From: Agrobacterium cucumeris
GTDB lineage: Bacteria; Pseudomonadota; Alphaproteobacteria; Rhizobiales; Rhizobiaceae
Length of the DNA: 64,000 nt
Direction of reading: 5' to 3'
Assembly: GCF_030036535.1 (NCBI RefSeq)
Contig: NZ_CP080387.1
Span: 806,001 to 870,000 of the forward strand
Shown here one piece after another: positions 35,796 through 44,893 of the stretch (positions are counted from its first letter, which is position 1; the number at the start of each line of letters is the position of its first letter). The notes under the pieces are model-generated. The model worked only from the letters and a program-made list of their open reading frames with translations, did no database searches and was not told where the DNA came from. Made by a program: the position numbers and the translations under genes.

Positions 35796-36144
35796 CGCGC
35801 TTCCAGCCGTCATGAAAAGGATTGCGGCGCTATTTCAGCACCTTCTTGGGTAGCTCGCGCCGCAAGGCTCCGCGGACCGGTTTCCGGCTAAATTGCCTGT
35901 CATACGCTGTGCTTAGCGCGTTTTCAGGCTTTTCGACCGATTGAAACCGTGTTAAGCGGGCCAAGACTGTGAACAGTCGTCCCGGAGAGACAGGAAGCCG
36001 TTGCGATTTTGCGTGACGATGTCTAGCTTGGACCGGGTTGAACGGGTTTGCCAGCGGTGCCGGATTTGAACGGCGCATGAGGGCTTCTAACAGGGCAGGG
36101 TGCCGCAAGGCATTCCCTTCAAAATAAAGGTCGAGGAAACCGAC
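35796..36144. other. 349-bp fabG-acpP intergenic region
   Basis: No gene is visible. It contains a perfect 9-bp inverted repeat with a 26-nt loop (TTGCGGCGC 35822-35830, GCGCCGCAA 35857-35865), a likely end for the fabD-fabG transcript, and a small GACTG-TGAA-CAGTC hairpin (35965-35978). The rest must hold the acpP promoter; I found no clear -35/-10 pair. A GTCGAGGAAACC ribosome site precedes acpP. Confidence 0.5.
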
Positions 36145-36381
36145 ATGAGCGATATCGCAGAACGCGTAAAGAAAATTGTAATTGATCATCTTGGCGTTGA
36201 CGCCGACAAGGTTGTCGAAGGCGCCAGCTTCATTGACGATCTGGGCGCTGATTCGCTCGACACCGTTGAACTGGTCATGGCTTTCGAAGAAGAATTCGGC
36301 GTTGAAATTCCCGACGACGCAGCGGACTCGATCCTGACCGTTGGCGACGCCGTCAAGTTCATCGAGAAGGCCCAGGCCTGA
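36145..36381 (+). CDS. acpP: Acyl carrier protein
   Basis: A 78-residue acidic protein. The 4'-phosphopantetheine attachment serine is S37 in [20 protein letters not shown]. Helices and length are those of the housekeeping AcpP of fatty-acid synthesis. The ATG at 36145 starts [12 protein letters not shown], the typical alphaproteobacterial N terminus. Being set off by a long leader and a strong terminator, it can be expressed far above its neighbours. Confidence 0.97.
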   Translation: MSDIAERVKKIVIDHLGVDADKVVEGASFIDDLGADSLDTVELVMAFEEEFGVEIPDDAADSILTVGDAVKFIEKAQA

Positions 36382-36418
36382 TCGACCTTCATGGGGGAGG
36401 TGCAATATCCTCCCCATC

Positions 36419-36448
36419 TTGGCCCGGCTCGTCCGGGCCAATGTTTTA
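36419..36448 (+). terminator. acpP terminator
   Basis: TTGGCCCGG and CCGGGCCAA form a perfect 9-bp stem with a 5-nt loop, followed by TGTTTTA. A second hairpin (36391-36415, ATGGGGGAGG / CCTCCCCAT with one bulge) precedes it just after the stop, so acpP has a double terminator. Confidence 0.8.
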
Positions 36449-36633
36449 TAGAGAGACGGTACGTGCCCAAACCGGCGCGCGTTCCAGGCTCCGCATAAGC
36501 TCCCCGGCCGGAAACGGCGCGCGGCGAAAATTATGCGGACATTTGAAATGCTGCAGCGTCTCGCAAACGTCAGTTCATGGCGTCCGGCATTGCAGAAAAG
36601 ACCGATGATTTGGATAAGGGCGGAGCATTGGCG

Positions 36634-37896
36634 ATGAGGCGTGTCGTTATCACCGGTACCGGCATGGTATCTCCTCTTGGATGTGGAACGGAAGTCACCT
36701 GGGAAAGGCTGCTCGCCGGCCAGAACGGCGCCCGTCTCGTAACTGAATTCGAAGTCGAGGACCTGCCCGCAAAGATCGCCTGCCGCATTCCCGTCGGTGA
36801 TGGCTCCAACGGCACCTTCAATGCCGATGACTGGATGGAGCCCAAGGAACAGCGCAAGATCGATCCTTTCATCCTGTACGGCATGGCCGCCGCCGACATG
36901 GCGCTTGCCGATGCGGACTGGCATCCGGAAACGGATGAGGACCAGATCGCGACAGGCGTTCTGATCGGCTCCGGCATCGGCGGCCTGGAAGGCATTGTCG
37001 AGGCGGGCTATACGCTGCGCGACAAGGGCCCGCGCCGCATTTCACCATTTTTCATTCCCGGCCGTCTGATCAATCTCGTATCCGGCCAGGTTTCCATCCG
37101 CCACAAGCTGCGCGGACCGAATCATTCCGTGGTAACGGCCTGCTCGACCGGTGCGCATGCCATTGGCGACGCCGCCCGGCTGATCGCGCTTGGCGATGCC
37201 GACATCATGGTTGCCGGTGGTGCCGAATCGCCGGTCTGCCGCATCGCGCTTGCCGGTTTTGCCGCATGCAAGGCGCTTTCCACCCAGCACAATGACGACC
37301 CGCAGAAGGCATCCCGCCCCTATGACCGCGACCGCGACGGTTTCGTCATGGGTGAGGGCGCAGGCATCGTCGTTCTGGAAGAGCTGGAACATGCCAGGGC
37401 GCGCGGCGCGAAGATTTACGCCGAAGTCGTCGGTTACGGTCTTTCCGGTGATGCCTACCACATCACGGCCCCGTCTGAGGACGGCGAAGGCGCCTATCGC
37501 TGCATGTTGATGGCGCTGAAGCGCGCGGGTCTCACGCCTGACGATATCGACTACATCAATGCCCACGGCACCTCCACCATGGCCGATACGATCGAGCTTG
37601 GTGCGGTAGAGCGGCTTGTCGGCGATTCGGCCTCGAAGATCTCCATGTCTTCCACCAAGTCGGCCACCGGCCATCTGCTGGGTGCGGCGGGTGCGATCGA
37701 AGCGATTTTCGCGACGCTCGCGATCCGTGACAACATCGTTCCGCCGACGCTGAACCTCGACAATCCCGATGTCGAGACGAAGATCGATCTGGTGCCGCAC
37801 AAGGCGCGCAAGCGGCAGGTCAATGTGGCGCTCTCGAACTCTTTCGGTTTCGGCGGCACCAACGCCTCTCTCGTGCTTCGTCGTTACGAAGCATAA
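36634..37896 (+). CDS. fabF: 3-oxoacyl-[acyl-carrier-protein] synthase II
   Basis: FabF elongates acyl-ACP by condensation with malonyl-ACP. The 420-residue form beginning MRRVVITGTGMVSPLG has the nucleophile C170 (TACSTGAH), H311 (NAHGTS), K342 and H347 (KSATGHLLGAAG), and a C-terminal GFGGTN. The ATG at 36634 gives the normal family length; upstream in-frame codons from 36577 are not needed. Separated from acpP by its terminator, it should have its own promoter in 36449-36633. Confidence 0.95.
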   Translation: MRRVVITGTGMVSPLGCGTEVTWERLLAGQNGARLVTEFEVEDLPAKIACRIPVGDGSNGTFNADDWMEPKEQRKIDPFILYGMAAADMALADADWHPETDEDQIATGVLIGSGIGGLEGIVEAGYTLRDKGPRRISPFFIPGRLINLVSGQVSIRHKLRGPNHSVVTACSTGAHAIGDAARLIALGDADIMVAGGAESPVCRIALAGFAACKALSTQHNDDPQKASRPYDRDRDGFVMGEGAGIVVLEELEHARARGAKIYAEVVGYGLSGDAYHITAPSEDGEGAYRCMLMALKRAGLTPDDIDYINAHGTSTMADTIELGAVERLVGDSASKISMSSTKSATGHLLGAAGAIEAIFATLAIRDNIVPPTLNLDNPDVETKIDLVPHKARKRQVNVALSNSFGFGGTNASLVLRRYEA

Positions 37897-38224
37897 TTGC
37901 GGCGGCGGCTTGCCGCCGCTGGCGCCCTCCCACCGGGTGCTGACAAAGGACGTTCTTTCCTTTGAAGAACGCATTGCGGCTTGCGAAAGCCATTCCGGTT
38001 TTCGCGCCGATATTGTAGTCGTTTATGGGAAGCGTTTGCCGGTTCGGGGTGATTTCCGGCCGCAGGCTGCTTCCTCCATCGGCTTTGTCCGAAACGATGT
38101 TCGTGAAGCGGAATAGCAAGCCTTCACGATATCTCTATGTGGTGCAGGAAGACATTCCGAACCTGTTTTTGCCGCATTACCTGCGCAAAAAGCGCTGACA
38201 ACGCCGAACTGAAAAGGACCGACG
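37897..38224. other. 328-bp fabF-mltG intergenic region
   Basis: No gene can be supported. A very GC-rich hairpin (GCGGCGGC 37902-37909 with GCCGCCGC 37912-37919) directly follows fabF but lacks a T run. Open frames run through the remainder on both strands without ribosome sites or family resemblance. The last 20 bp hold an AAGGA site for the GTG start of mltG. Confidence 0.5.
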
Positions 38225-39445
38225 GTGAGCGACACGAACCAGAACAGCCAGGGACCATACGGACAGAACGGCGCGGGCGAATCCAATCGCGGCCCGATCA
38301 TTCCGAAATCCCCAACCGAGGCGCTGCGCCCGGAAAAGGTGCCGGCCCCGCCGAAGCGCTCCCGCAAGGCCCATGGCCAGCTGGTGATCTTCCTGAATTT
38401 TCTGATGACGCTTGCGGTTGCCGTCTGTGTCCTGGCCATTGCCGCTTTCTATTACATGATCAATGCGTTCCAGGAGCCCGGTCCACTTCAGACGAACACA
38501 CATTTCACGGTGCGCAACGGCGCTGGCATTATCGAGATTGCCAATAATCTCGAACGCAACGACGTCGTTTCGAATGCCCGCATTTTCCGCCTGATGACCG
38601 GCAGCTACCTGCAGAAGGACCAGACGCTGAAGGCGGGCGAATATGAGATCAAGGCCGGCGCATCGATGAAGGACATCATGATGCTGCTGGAATCCGGCAA
38701 GTCGATCCTTTATTCCGTGTCGCTGCCCGAAGGTCTGACCGTCAAGCAGATGTTCGCGCGCCTTGCCGCAGACGAGGTACTGGATGGCGAACTGCCCTCC
38801 GCCTTGCCGGAAGAAGGCAGCCTGCGCCCTGATACCTATCGCTTTACCCGCGGCACCAAGCGCGAAGAGATCATCAACCAGATGAGCGCGGCGCAGGACA
38901 AGCTGATCGACATGATCTGGGAACGGCGCGACCCCGACCTGCCGATCAAGACCGTCGAGGAATTCGTGACGCTCGCCTCGATCGTCGAGAAGGAAACCGG
39001 CAAGGATGACGAGCGCGCCCATGTCGCCTCCGTCTTCTATAACCGCCTGAAGAAGGGCATGCGCCTGCAATCCGACCCGACGATCATCTACGGTCTGTTC
39101 GGCGGCGACGGCAAACCCTCCGACCGGCCAATCTATCAGTCGGACCTGCAAAAGCAGACGCCGTTCAATACCTATGTCATCAAGGGCCTGCCGCCGTCTC
39201 CCATCGCCAATCCGGGCCGGGCAGCACTTGAGGCGGTTGCCAATCCGTGGCGTACCGACGACCTTTATTTCGTTGCCGATGGCACAGGCGGCCACGTCTT
39301 TGCCAAGACGCTGGACGAGCACAACGCCAATGTCCGCCGCTGGCGCAAGATCGAGGCGGAAAAGGCGGCAGCCGGCGCCAATCCGGATGTGGCCGTGGAT
39401 GGCCAGCCGGGCGGCGCAGAGGCGGAAAAACCGACCAATAATTGA
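38225..39445 (+). CDS. mltG: Endolytic murein transglycosylase MltG
   Basis: MltG (YceG) cleaves nascent glycan strands and may set their length. The 406-residue protein has a 50-residue polar cytoplasmic start, one membrane helix (about 52-76), a LysM-like subdomain (LKAGEYEIKAGASMKDIM), and the catalytic Glu in TLASIVEKETG, with QSDPTIIYGL downstream. The C-terminal 30 residues are Ala/Gly-rich. The start is a GTG with AAGGA seven bases away. It links the fatty-acid genes to yicC-gmk. Confidence 0.94.
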   Translation: MSDTNQNSQGPYGQNGAGESNRGPIIPKSPTEALRPEKVPAPPKRSRKAHGQLVIFLNFLMTLAVAVCVLAIAAFYYMINAFQEPGPLQTNTHFTVRNGAGIIEIANNLERNDVVSNARIFRLMTGSYLQKDQTLKAGEYEIKAGASMKDIMMLLESGKSILYSVSLPEGLTVKQMFARLAADEVLDGELPSALPEEGSLRPDTYRFTRGTKREEIINQMSAAQDKLIDMIWERRDPDLPIKTVEEFVTLASIVEKETGKDDERAHVASVFYNRLKKGMRLQSDPTIIYGLFGGDGKPSDRPIYQSDLQKQTPFNTYVIKGLPPSPIANPGRAALEAVANPWRTDDLYFVADGTGGHVFAKTLDEHNANVRRWRKIEAEKAAAGANPDVAVDGQPGGAEAEKPTNN

Positions 39446-39457
39446 TTGATGATCCTG

Positions 39458-39489
39458 ACCGGGCCCTGCCAAACGCAAGGCCCGGTTTT
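39458..39489 (+). terminator. mltG terminator
   Basis: ACCGGGCC (39458-39465) and GGCCCGGT (39479-39486) form a perfect 8-bp stem followed by TTTT, 12 bp past the mltG stop. Confidence 0.75.
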
Positions 39490-39517
39490 GTACGGCATGA
39501 CCGGGGGGCTTCCAGAT

Positions 39518-40405
39518 ATGACATTACAATCGATGACCGGCTTTGCGCGCAGCGAAGGAACATCCGGCCGTTACCGCTGGGCGTGGGAACTGCGCTCGGT
39601 AAACGGCAAGGGGCTTGATATGCGCCTGCGCCTGCCGACCGGTCTGGAAGCGCTGGAAACAGCCCTGCGGGAAATTGCGGGCGGGCACCTTTCCCGCGGC
39701 AACATCCAGGCGGGATTGACGCTGGCCATTGCGGAAAACCGGCTGGAGGCCGTCATCAATCGTGATGCTCTCGCTGCTGTTCTGGCGCTCAAACAAGAGC
39801 TTGGCGATGTCGTGGAAGACAAGCCGCTGAGCTTCGATACGCTGCTGTCACTGCGCGGCCTCGTCGATTTTCGCGAGGCGGAAGATGACGCTGAGGCGCA
39901 GGCCGCACGCAACGCCGATGTGCTGGCCGGTTTCGCAGTTGCCATCGAGAAGCTGAAGGACATGCGCGAGCGGGAAGGCGCTTCGCTGTTTGCCATCCTG
40001 TCCGGGCAGATCGACAGGATCGAGACGCTTGTGGAGCTTATTGAAAACGATCCTTCCCGCCAGCCGGAACAGATTGCGGCAAGGCTTGCCCAGCAGATCG
40101 CCCTGATCGGCGAGGGCATGCACGGGCTCGATCGTGATCGCCTCCACGCCGAGGCGGCGCTGATCGCCACCAAGGCGGACCTGCGTGAAGAGCTGGACCG
40201 GCTGCGCGCCCATGTGCAGGCGTCGCGCGAGCTTTTGACGAATGGCGGGCCCGTCGGCCGCAAGCTCGATTTTCTTGCACAGGAATTTAACCGCGAGTCG
40301 AATACAATCTGTTCCAAATCGAACGCCAGTGCGGTAACCGCAGCAGGCATAGAGCTGAAAGTGGTTATCGACCAGTTCCGCGAGCAGGTCCAAAATCTGG
40401 AGTAG
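39518..40405 (+). CDS. YicC-family protein (endoribonuclease YicC-like)
   Basis: A 295-residue protein starting [14 protein letters not shown], the hallmark of the YicC family, with [14 protein letters not shown] and the C-terminal DUF1732 block ([29 protein letters not shown]). E. coli YicC has been reported as an endoribonuclease involved in small-RNA decay; that activity is assumed by homology. The ATG at 39518 matches the family N terminus, so codons before it are dropped. It precedes gmk by 4 bp, the common yicC-gmk pairing. Confidence 0.92.
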   Translation: MTLQSMTGFARSEGTSGRYRWAWELRSVNGKGLDMRLRLPTGLEALETALREIAGGHLSRGNIQAGLTLAIAENRLEAVINRDALAAVLALKQELGDVVEDKPLSFDTLLSLRGLVDFREAEDDAEAQAARNADVLAGFAVAIEKLKDMREREGASLFAILSGQIDRIETLVELIENDPSRQPEQIAARLAQQIALIGEGMHGLDRDRLHAEAALIATKADLREELDRLRAHVQASRELLTNGGPVGRKLDFLAQEFNRESNTICSKSNASAVTAAGIELKVVIDQFREQVQNLE

Positions 40406-40409
40406 ACCC

Positions 40410-41072
40410 ATGGCCCCGGTGAATGATTCTCCCGTCACGATTGCCCGCAGAGGGCTGATGCTGGTGATTTCTTCACCATCGGGCGCAGGCAAATCCACGA
40501 TTGCCCGCAACCTGCTCGACAAGGACAAGAATATCGGTCTGTCCGTCAGCGTCACGACGCGCCCGCGCCGCCAGAGCGAGATTGACGGCATCCACTACCA
40601 TTTCATTTCCAAGCGTGAATTCGAGCGCTTGCGGGATAGCGATGCGCTGCTGGAATGGGCAGAGGTCCACGGCAATTTTTACGGCACCCCGCGCGGGCCG
40701 GTAGAAGATGCCATGGCTGTTGGCCGCGACATGCTGTTCGATATCGACTGGCAAGGCGCCGAGCAGTTGCAGGACAAGATGAAGGCCGACGTCGTCTCGA
40801 TCTTCATCCTGCCGCCGACCATGACCGAACTGCAATCGCGCCTGCACCGCCGGGCAGAGGACACCGAAGAGGTCATCAAGACGCGCCTCGTCAATTCCCG
40901 CGCTGAAATAGAGCACTGGCGCGATTATGACTATGTCATCCTCAACGACGACCTGCAGGCGGCCTTCGAAGCCGTGGAGGCCATCGTAAAAGCCGAACGC
41001 GTCCGCCGCGACCGCCGTCACGGCATGTTCGATTTTGTGCGGGCGCTGCTCGAGGAAGAGCCGCAGCTCTGA
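40410..41072 (+). CDS. gmk: Guanylate kinase
   Basis: Gmk phosphorylates GMP to GDP. The 220-residue protein has the P-loop SPSGAGKST (22-30), the GMP-binding [17 protein letters not shown], and [11 protein letters not shown]. Length is normal, with a short N-terminal extension before [13 protein letters not shown]. It is the last gene of the yicC-gmk unit and ends one base from the stop of the convergent esterase gene. Confidence 0.96.
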   Translation: MAPVNDSPVTIARRGLMLVISSPSGAGKSTIARNLLDKDKNIGLSVSVTTRPRRQSEIDGIHYHFISKREFERLRDSDALLEWAEVHGNFYGTPRGPVEDAMAVGRDMLFDIDWQGAEQLQDKMKADVVSIFILPPTMTELQSRLHRRAEDTEEVIKTRLVNSRAEIEHWRDYDYVILNDDLQAAFEAVEAIVKAERVRRDRRHGMFDFVRALLEEEPQL

Positions 41073-41073
41073 T

Positions 41074-41739
41074 TTACGCTGCGGGTCCACGCGCCAGCCA
41101 TTGACGGGTCAGTCGCTCGTCCATGGCATCTTCTGCCCATCCATGGCCCGCGTCGATCGTTTCCAGAATGACCTCCGCACCGGCTGCAGCCAGTTGACCG
41201 GCCAGATGCGGGGCATCGGAGGGGTGACGCCGGTCGTCACGGGCGCCCGCAAGCAAAAGTATGGGATACCCTGCGAGGTTTGGAAGAGGCTGTTCACTCC
41301 TCGGAGATAGTGGGCGAAGCAGGATAGCGCCCTTTGACGGATGGCGGTCCTGACATATCGTTTCAGCCGCAATGATCGCACCGTTCGAATATCCGACGAG
41401 AACGGGTCTTTGCCCCGTCTGCTGAAACACGAAGGTGACAAACCGGCATAGTCTGGCAGCTTGATGTTTCAGATCGTCGATATCGAGCTGTCTGTCAGGC
41501 CTTCTGCGAAAAAACGCGAAGCCATTCTCCCAGGGAACAGCCCCTCTCGGCGCATATAAGACGCCCTTAGGAAAGGTGGCGCGGCCAAAGGAGATGAGGT
41601 CCTCTTCCGTTCGTCCCGATCCATGCAGCAGGACAACCGCGCAGTCGGGTGTTTCGGTGGGAACATCGAGCTTGTAGTGAAAACCGGCATTCTCCACGCT
41701 TGTTCCTCTAATCGCAGGGTCCACGAACCTGTGTCCCAC
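41074..41739 (-). CDS. Alpha/beta hydrolase (phospholipase/carboxylesterase type)
   Basis: A 221-residue serine hydrolase: oxyanion segment VVLLHGSGRTEEDL, nucleophile elbow GYSNGA, a late Asp (LLAGARDDRRHPSD) and His (TIDAGHGWAEDA). It resembles the short bacterial carboxylesterase/phospholipase family (YpfH-like). Substrate unknown. The start is probably the GTG at 41739; no ATG is available nearby. The base composition is slightly less GC-rich than its neighbours and it is sandwiched tail to tail with gmk, so a late arrival is possible. Confidence 0.78.
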   Translation of the reverse strand: MGHRFVDPAIRGTSVENAGFHYKLDVPTETPDCAVVLLHGSGRTEEDLISFGRATFPKGVLYAPRGAVPWENGFAFFRRRPDRQLDIDDLKHQAARLCRFVTFVFQQTGQRPVLVGYSNGAIIAAETICQDRHPSKGAILLRPLSPRSEQPLPNLAGYPILLLAGARDDRRHPSDAPHLAGQLAAAGAEVILETIDAGHGWAEDAMDERLTRQWLARGPAA

Positions 41740-41767
41740 CGTCCAGAACAGTGCATCACAGAGCGTG

Positions 41768-42598
41768 TTACAGGCAATTCGCCAATGTCACGAATTCCTC
41801 CACCGACAGCGTTTCCGCCCGTCGTGTGGGGTCAATGCCCGCTCTTTCCAGCAGCGTTTCGCCGCCAAGGCTCTTCACGCTCTGGCGCAACATCTTGCGC
41901 CGCTGACCGAAGGCGGCCTCGGTCACTTTTTCAAGCTTGGCGACATCGCAAGGCAGCGGCTTGTCCTTGGGCAGCAGGTGCACGACGGTGGACGTCACCT
42001 TCGGCGGCGGGCTAAAGGCCTGCGGTGGCACGTCGAAGGCCATTTCCGATACCGTGCGCCAGCCGGCGAGAACGCCAAGGCGGCCGTAATGATTGTCGCC
42101 TTCCTCAGCCACGATGCGCTGGCCGACTTCCTTCTGGAACATCAGCGTCATGGAGAGCCAGAAAGGCGGCCACGCTTTTGGCAGAAGCCAGTTGACCAGC
42201 AATTGTGTGCCGACATTGTAAGGCAGGTTGGCGATGATACGCACCGGTTCACCGGCGGGTATCATCGCCTCGAAATCGGTCTTGAGGGCATCGCCCTCAA
42301 TCACCTCGAGACGCCCGGGATAATGCGCTTCGATTTCCGCCAGCGCCGGCAGGCAGCGGCTGTCGCGTTCGACGGCGATGACCTTTTTGGCACCGAGCGA
42401 AAGAATGGCGCGGGTGAGGCCGCCGGGCCCTGGGCCGACCTCAATCACCGTCACGCCTTCGAGCGGCCCTGCTGTCCGAGCGATCTTCTGGGTGAGGTTG
42501 AGATCAAACAGGAAGTTCTGCCCAAGGGATTTCTTCGCATCGAGCCCATGGCGCTGGATGACATCGCGCAGCGGCGGCAGTCCGTCTATGGCCGCCAT
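41768..42598 (-). CDS. rsmA: 16S rRNA dimethyladenosine transferase
   Basis: RsmA (KsgA) dimethylates two adjacent adenosines near the 3' end of 16S rRNA. The 276-residue protein has SLGQNFLFD, the SAM motif [16 protein letters not shown], and the catalytic [10 protein letters not shown]. It is last in the surA-pdxA-rsmA run; its ATG overlaps the pdxA stop by one base. The arrangement surA-pdxA-ksgA after lptD is conserved widely in proteobacteria. Confidence 0.96.
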   Translation of the reverse strand: MAAIDGLPPLRDVIQRHGLDAKKSLGQNFLFDLNLTQKIARTAGPLEGVTVIEVGPGPGGLTRAILSLGAKKVIAVERDSRCLPALAEIEAHYPGRLEVIEGDALKTDFEAMIPAGEPVRIIANLPYNVGTQLLVNWLLPKAWPPFWLSMTLMFQKEVGQRIVAEEGDNHYGRLGVLAGWRTVSEMAFDVPPQAFSPPPKVTSTVVHLLPKDKPLPCDVAKLEKVTEAAFGQRRKMLRQSVKSLGGETLLERAGIDPTRRAETLSVEEFVTLANCL

Positions 42599-43620
42599 TA
42601 TGCGACGGCCCGGCTGCGGGCGGAAATTTCCGCCGCCATCTTCAGCGCCGCCACAAGGCTTGCCTCATTGGCGATGCCCTGGCCGGCAATGCCAAAGGCG
42701 GTGCCGTGGTCCGGCGAGGTGCGGATGAAGGGCAGGCCGAGCGTGACATTGACCGAATCGTCAAAGCCGAGTGCCTTGGCCGGAATGAGTGCCTGATCGT
42801 GATACATGCACACGGCGACATCATAGCGCTTGCGGGCGGCGTCATGGAACATCGTATCGGCGGGCAGGGGGCCGAAAGCATCTATCCCGTCTTTGCGTAG
42901 CCGCATGGTCGCCGGATGAACCACGTCGCGGTCCTCGGTGCCAAGCGCGCCGTCCTCGCCCGCATGCGGGTTAAGCCCGGCAACCGCCAGACGCGGAGCT
43001 TCTATTCCGAATTTCTGCCGCAGATCGGCATCGACGATACGGCATGTCTCGACAATCAGTTCTTCGGTCAACGCTGCCGGCACGTCTTTGACGGGAATGT
43101 GGATCGTGACCGGAACGACGCGGACCTTGGGACCGGCAATCATCATCACCGGCATAACCTGCTCACCCTTAAGGCGCAAAGCGAGATCGGCCAGAAATTC
43201 CGTATGACCGGGAAATCCGAAACCCGCTTCGTAAAGCACGGATTTTGCAATCGGATTGGTGACGACGGCTGCAGCCTTGCCCTCAACAGTCAGGGAAACG
43301 GCGGTTTCTATCGCCTTGATCGTCGCATGCGCGGCTCCGACATGTGGCTGGCCTGCCTGAACCTCGAACCCGACGGGAAGCGGCAGGATTGGGAAAGCGC
43401 GATCGAAAACGCTTACGGCATCCGCCACATCGCAGGTCTCGATATTGACCGGCATGCCGATCAGTGCCGCACGGCTGGCCACCACATCGGGATCACCTAT
43501 AAAGATAAACGGCGGAAGACCGTTCTCCTGACGCCTGGCCCAGGCGGCAATGGCGATATCAGGGCCGATACCGGCTGGATCTCCCTGTGTGAGGGCAAGC
43601 GGCAGGGATGCATGTGTCAC
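42598..43620 (-). CDS. pdxA: 4-hydroxythreonine-4-phosphate dehydrogenase
   Basis: PdxA oxidises 4-phosphohydroxy-L-threonine in vitamin B6 synthesis. The 340-residue protein shows [13 protein letters not shown] at the start, a GHTEFLADL metal-site His, [15 protein letters not shown] and [17 protein letters not shown], which hold the other metal ligands. It overlaps rsmA by one base and follows the surA-like gene by 26 bp. Confidence 0.95.
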   Translation of the reverse strand: MTHASLPLALTQGDPAGIGPDIAIAAWARRQENGLPPFIFIGDPDVVASRAALIGMPVNIETCDVADAVSVFDRAFPILPLPVGFEVQAGQPHVGAAHATIKAIETAVSLTVEGKAAAVVTNPIAKSVLYEAGFGFPGHTEFLADLALRLKGEQVMPVMMIAGPKVRVVPVTIHIPVKDVPAALTEELIVETCRIVDADLRQKFGIEAPRLAVAGLNPHAGEDGALGTEDRDVVHPATMRLRKDGIDAFGPLPADTMFHDAARKRYDVAVCMYHDQALIPAKALGFDDSVNVTLGLPFIRTSPDHGTAFGIAGQGIANEASLVAALKMAAEISARSRAVA

Positions 43621-43646
43621 GGAAAGACCCGGCTTTCGTATCAGTA

Positions 43647-44594
43647 TCAGGTGTTGACGATCTGCGCCTTCTTGCGCAGCTCATCCATATACTTCTTTTC
43701 GTTCGGGTTTTCGCCGTCCTTGGCCTTCATCAGGTCTTCGGACTTGAACACCATCTCCGCCGCATAGTCGTCGGAAACCTGACGCTGCTTGCAGATGGCC
43801 AGATATTCGACACCCTTTTCGGTCACGCGCGTTCCGGTGGTGCCGCCTTCCTTGGTCTTTTCAACCAGCGCCTTCCAGTCTTCCGGCAGCTCAGGCGCGA
43901 GAATGCGGCCAAGATCCTTGATCGCCACGTCGCGCATGGTTGCTGCAAAGGTCATGGCCTGGTCGCAGCCGGGATAACGCTTGCGCGAAGCTTCAGCCTC
44001 GGATTTGCGTTTGCCGGTAATGGAATTACGCTTGGATTCCGGGATGACGAAGATGACCTGCTGCAGGAAATATTCGGTCGTGACCGGCTTGTTGCCACGT
44101 TCCTGCAGGCGGGTAACGAGGTCCTGGTTCGACATCTTGCCGCGTGCGCCATAACGGGCGTTAACAAGGCGAGGCCAGCTCATCTGCACGGCGATGAAGG
44201 CTTTGAAATGGTCAGCACCGACGCCCGCTTGTGCCAGCACCTTCGATAATTGATCCGGTTTCATCTTGTTGTTGCCGGCAAAACGCGCAAAAGCGGCATC
44301 GACCTCATCGGTGCTGACCGACATTTTCACCCGGCCGATTTCCTCGCGTTTCAGTGCCTCATCGACCAGCTGCTCGCGCGCCTTTTCGTTGAGATTGCCG
44401 GACTGGCGCTGCAGCTTCAGGAAGGCGACGCGCTTGGCGATATCGTCGTTGGTGATCGGTGTCTTGTTGACGACGATCTTGACCGTGGCATCGGCGAAAG
44501 CCTGGCCGGTATAGGGCACGGCGGCCATGGGAACGGCAAATATCGCAAAGGCGAAAGCAGCGCCACGCAAAGCCGTCTTTCCGAAATTCATCAT
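43647..44594 (-). CDS. SurA-like periplasmic chaperone
   Basis: A 315-residue exported protein: signal peptide about 1-35 ([19 protein letters not shown] ... AFA), then the SurA N-terminal chaperone fold ([35 protein letters not shown]). The middle and end resemble the rhizobial SurA relatives, which lack a clearly conserved parvulin active site, so prolyl isomerase activity is doubtful. Its place between lptD and pdxA is the standard surA position, supporting a role in outer-membrane protein folding, LptD included. Confidence 0.86.
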   Translation of the reverse strand: MMNFGKTALRGAAFAFAIFAVPMAAVPYTGQAFADATVKIVVNKTPITNDDIAKRVAFLKLQRQSGNLNEKAREQLVDEALKREEIGRVKMSVSTDEVDAAFARFAGNNKMKPDQLSKVLAQAGVGADHFKAFIAVQMSWPRLVNARYGARGKMSNQDLVTRLQERGNKPVTTEYFLQQVIFVIPESKRNSITGKRKSEAEASRKRYPGCDQAMTFAATMRDVAIKDLGRILAPELPEDWKALVEKTKEGGTTGTRVTEKGVEYLAICKQRQVSDDYAAEMVFKSEDLMKAKDGENPNEKKYMDELRKKAQIVNT

Positions 44595-44725
44595 GTCCTT
44601 CTCCCTTTCGTCGGGCAGGGGCCTGTCTCCCTGTCCCGCCAGTCTGTTCTGCCTGACGGTGGAAATTTCGCATTCCCCGGCCTGTCAGACCTGCATTTGC
44701 GCGTCCGCGCCGCGATTTCGCCACG

Positions 44726-44755
44726 TATATATCATCGCGATCCGCAGGACGGCAA
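44726..44755 (-). promoter_or_regulatory. Candidate promoter for surA-pdxA-rsmA
   Basis: On the minus strand TTGCCG (44755-44750) and TATATA (44731-44726) are spaced 18 bp, downstream of the lptD terminator. This would let the surA-like gene be transcribed apart from lptFGD. Confidence 0.4.
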
Positions 44756-44853
44756 TGTGTCGGTTTGTTGAAAGAAAACCCGATAGGGGTTTATACCCGG
44801 CCGACACTGGCGTGTTGTTGCGGCGAAACCGTGACTTTTACTAGCTGAATGGC

Positions 44854-44889
44854 AAAAAGGCGGGTCACGATGCTGCGTGACCCGCCTTT
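44854..44889 (-). terminator. lptD terminator
   Basis: A perfect 14-bp stem (AAAGGCGGGTCACG / CGTGACCCGCCTTT, 6-nt loop) is followed on the minus strand by T residues, 5 bp past the lptD stop. One of the strongest terminators in the window. Confidence 0.88.
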
Positions 44890-44893
44890 AAAC

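Noticed and set aside
37769..38116. 115-codon frame running from inside fabF into the gap before mltG
   Set aside because: It starts within fabF in another frame, has no ribosome site, and the part in the gap matches no family I know.
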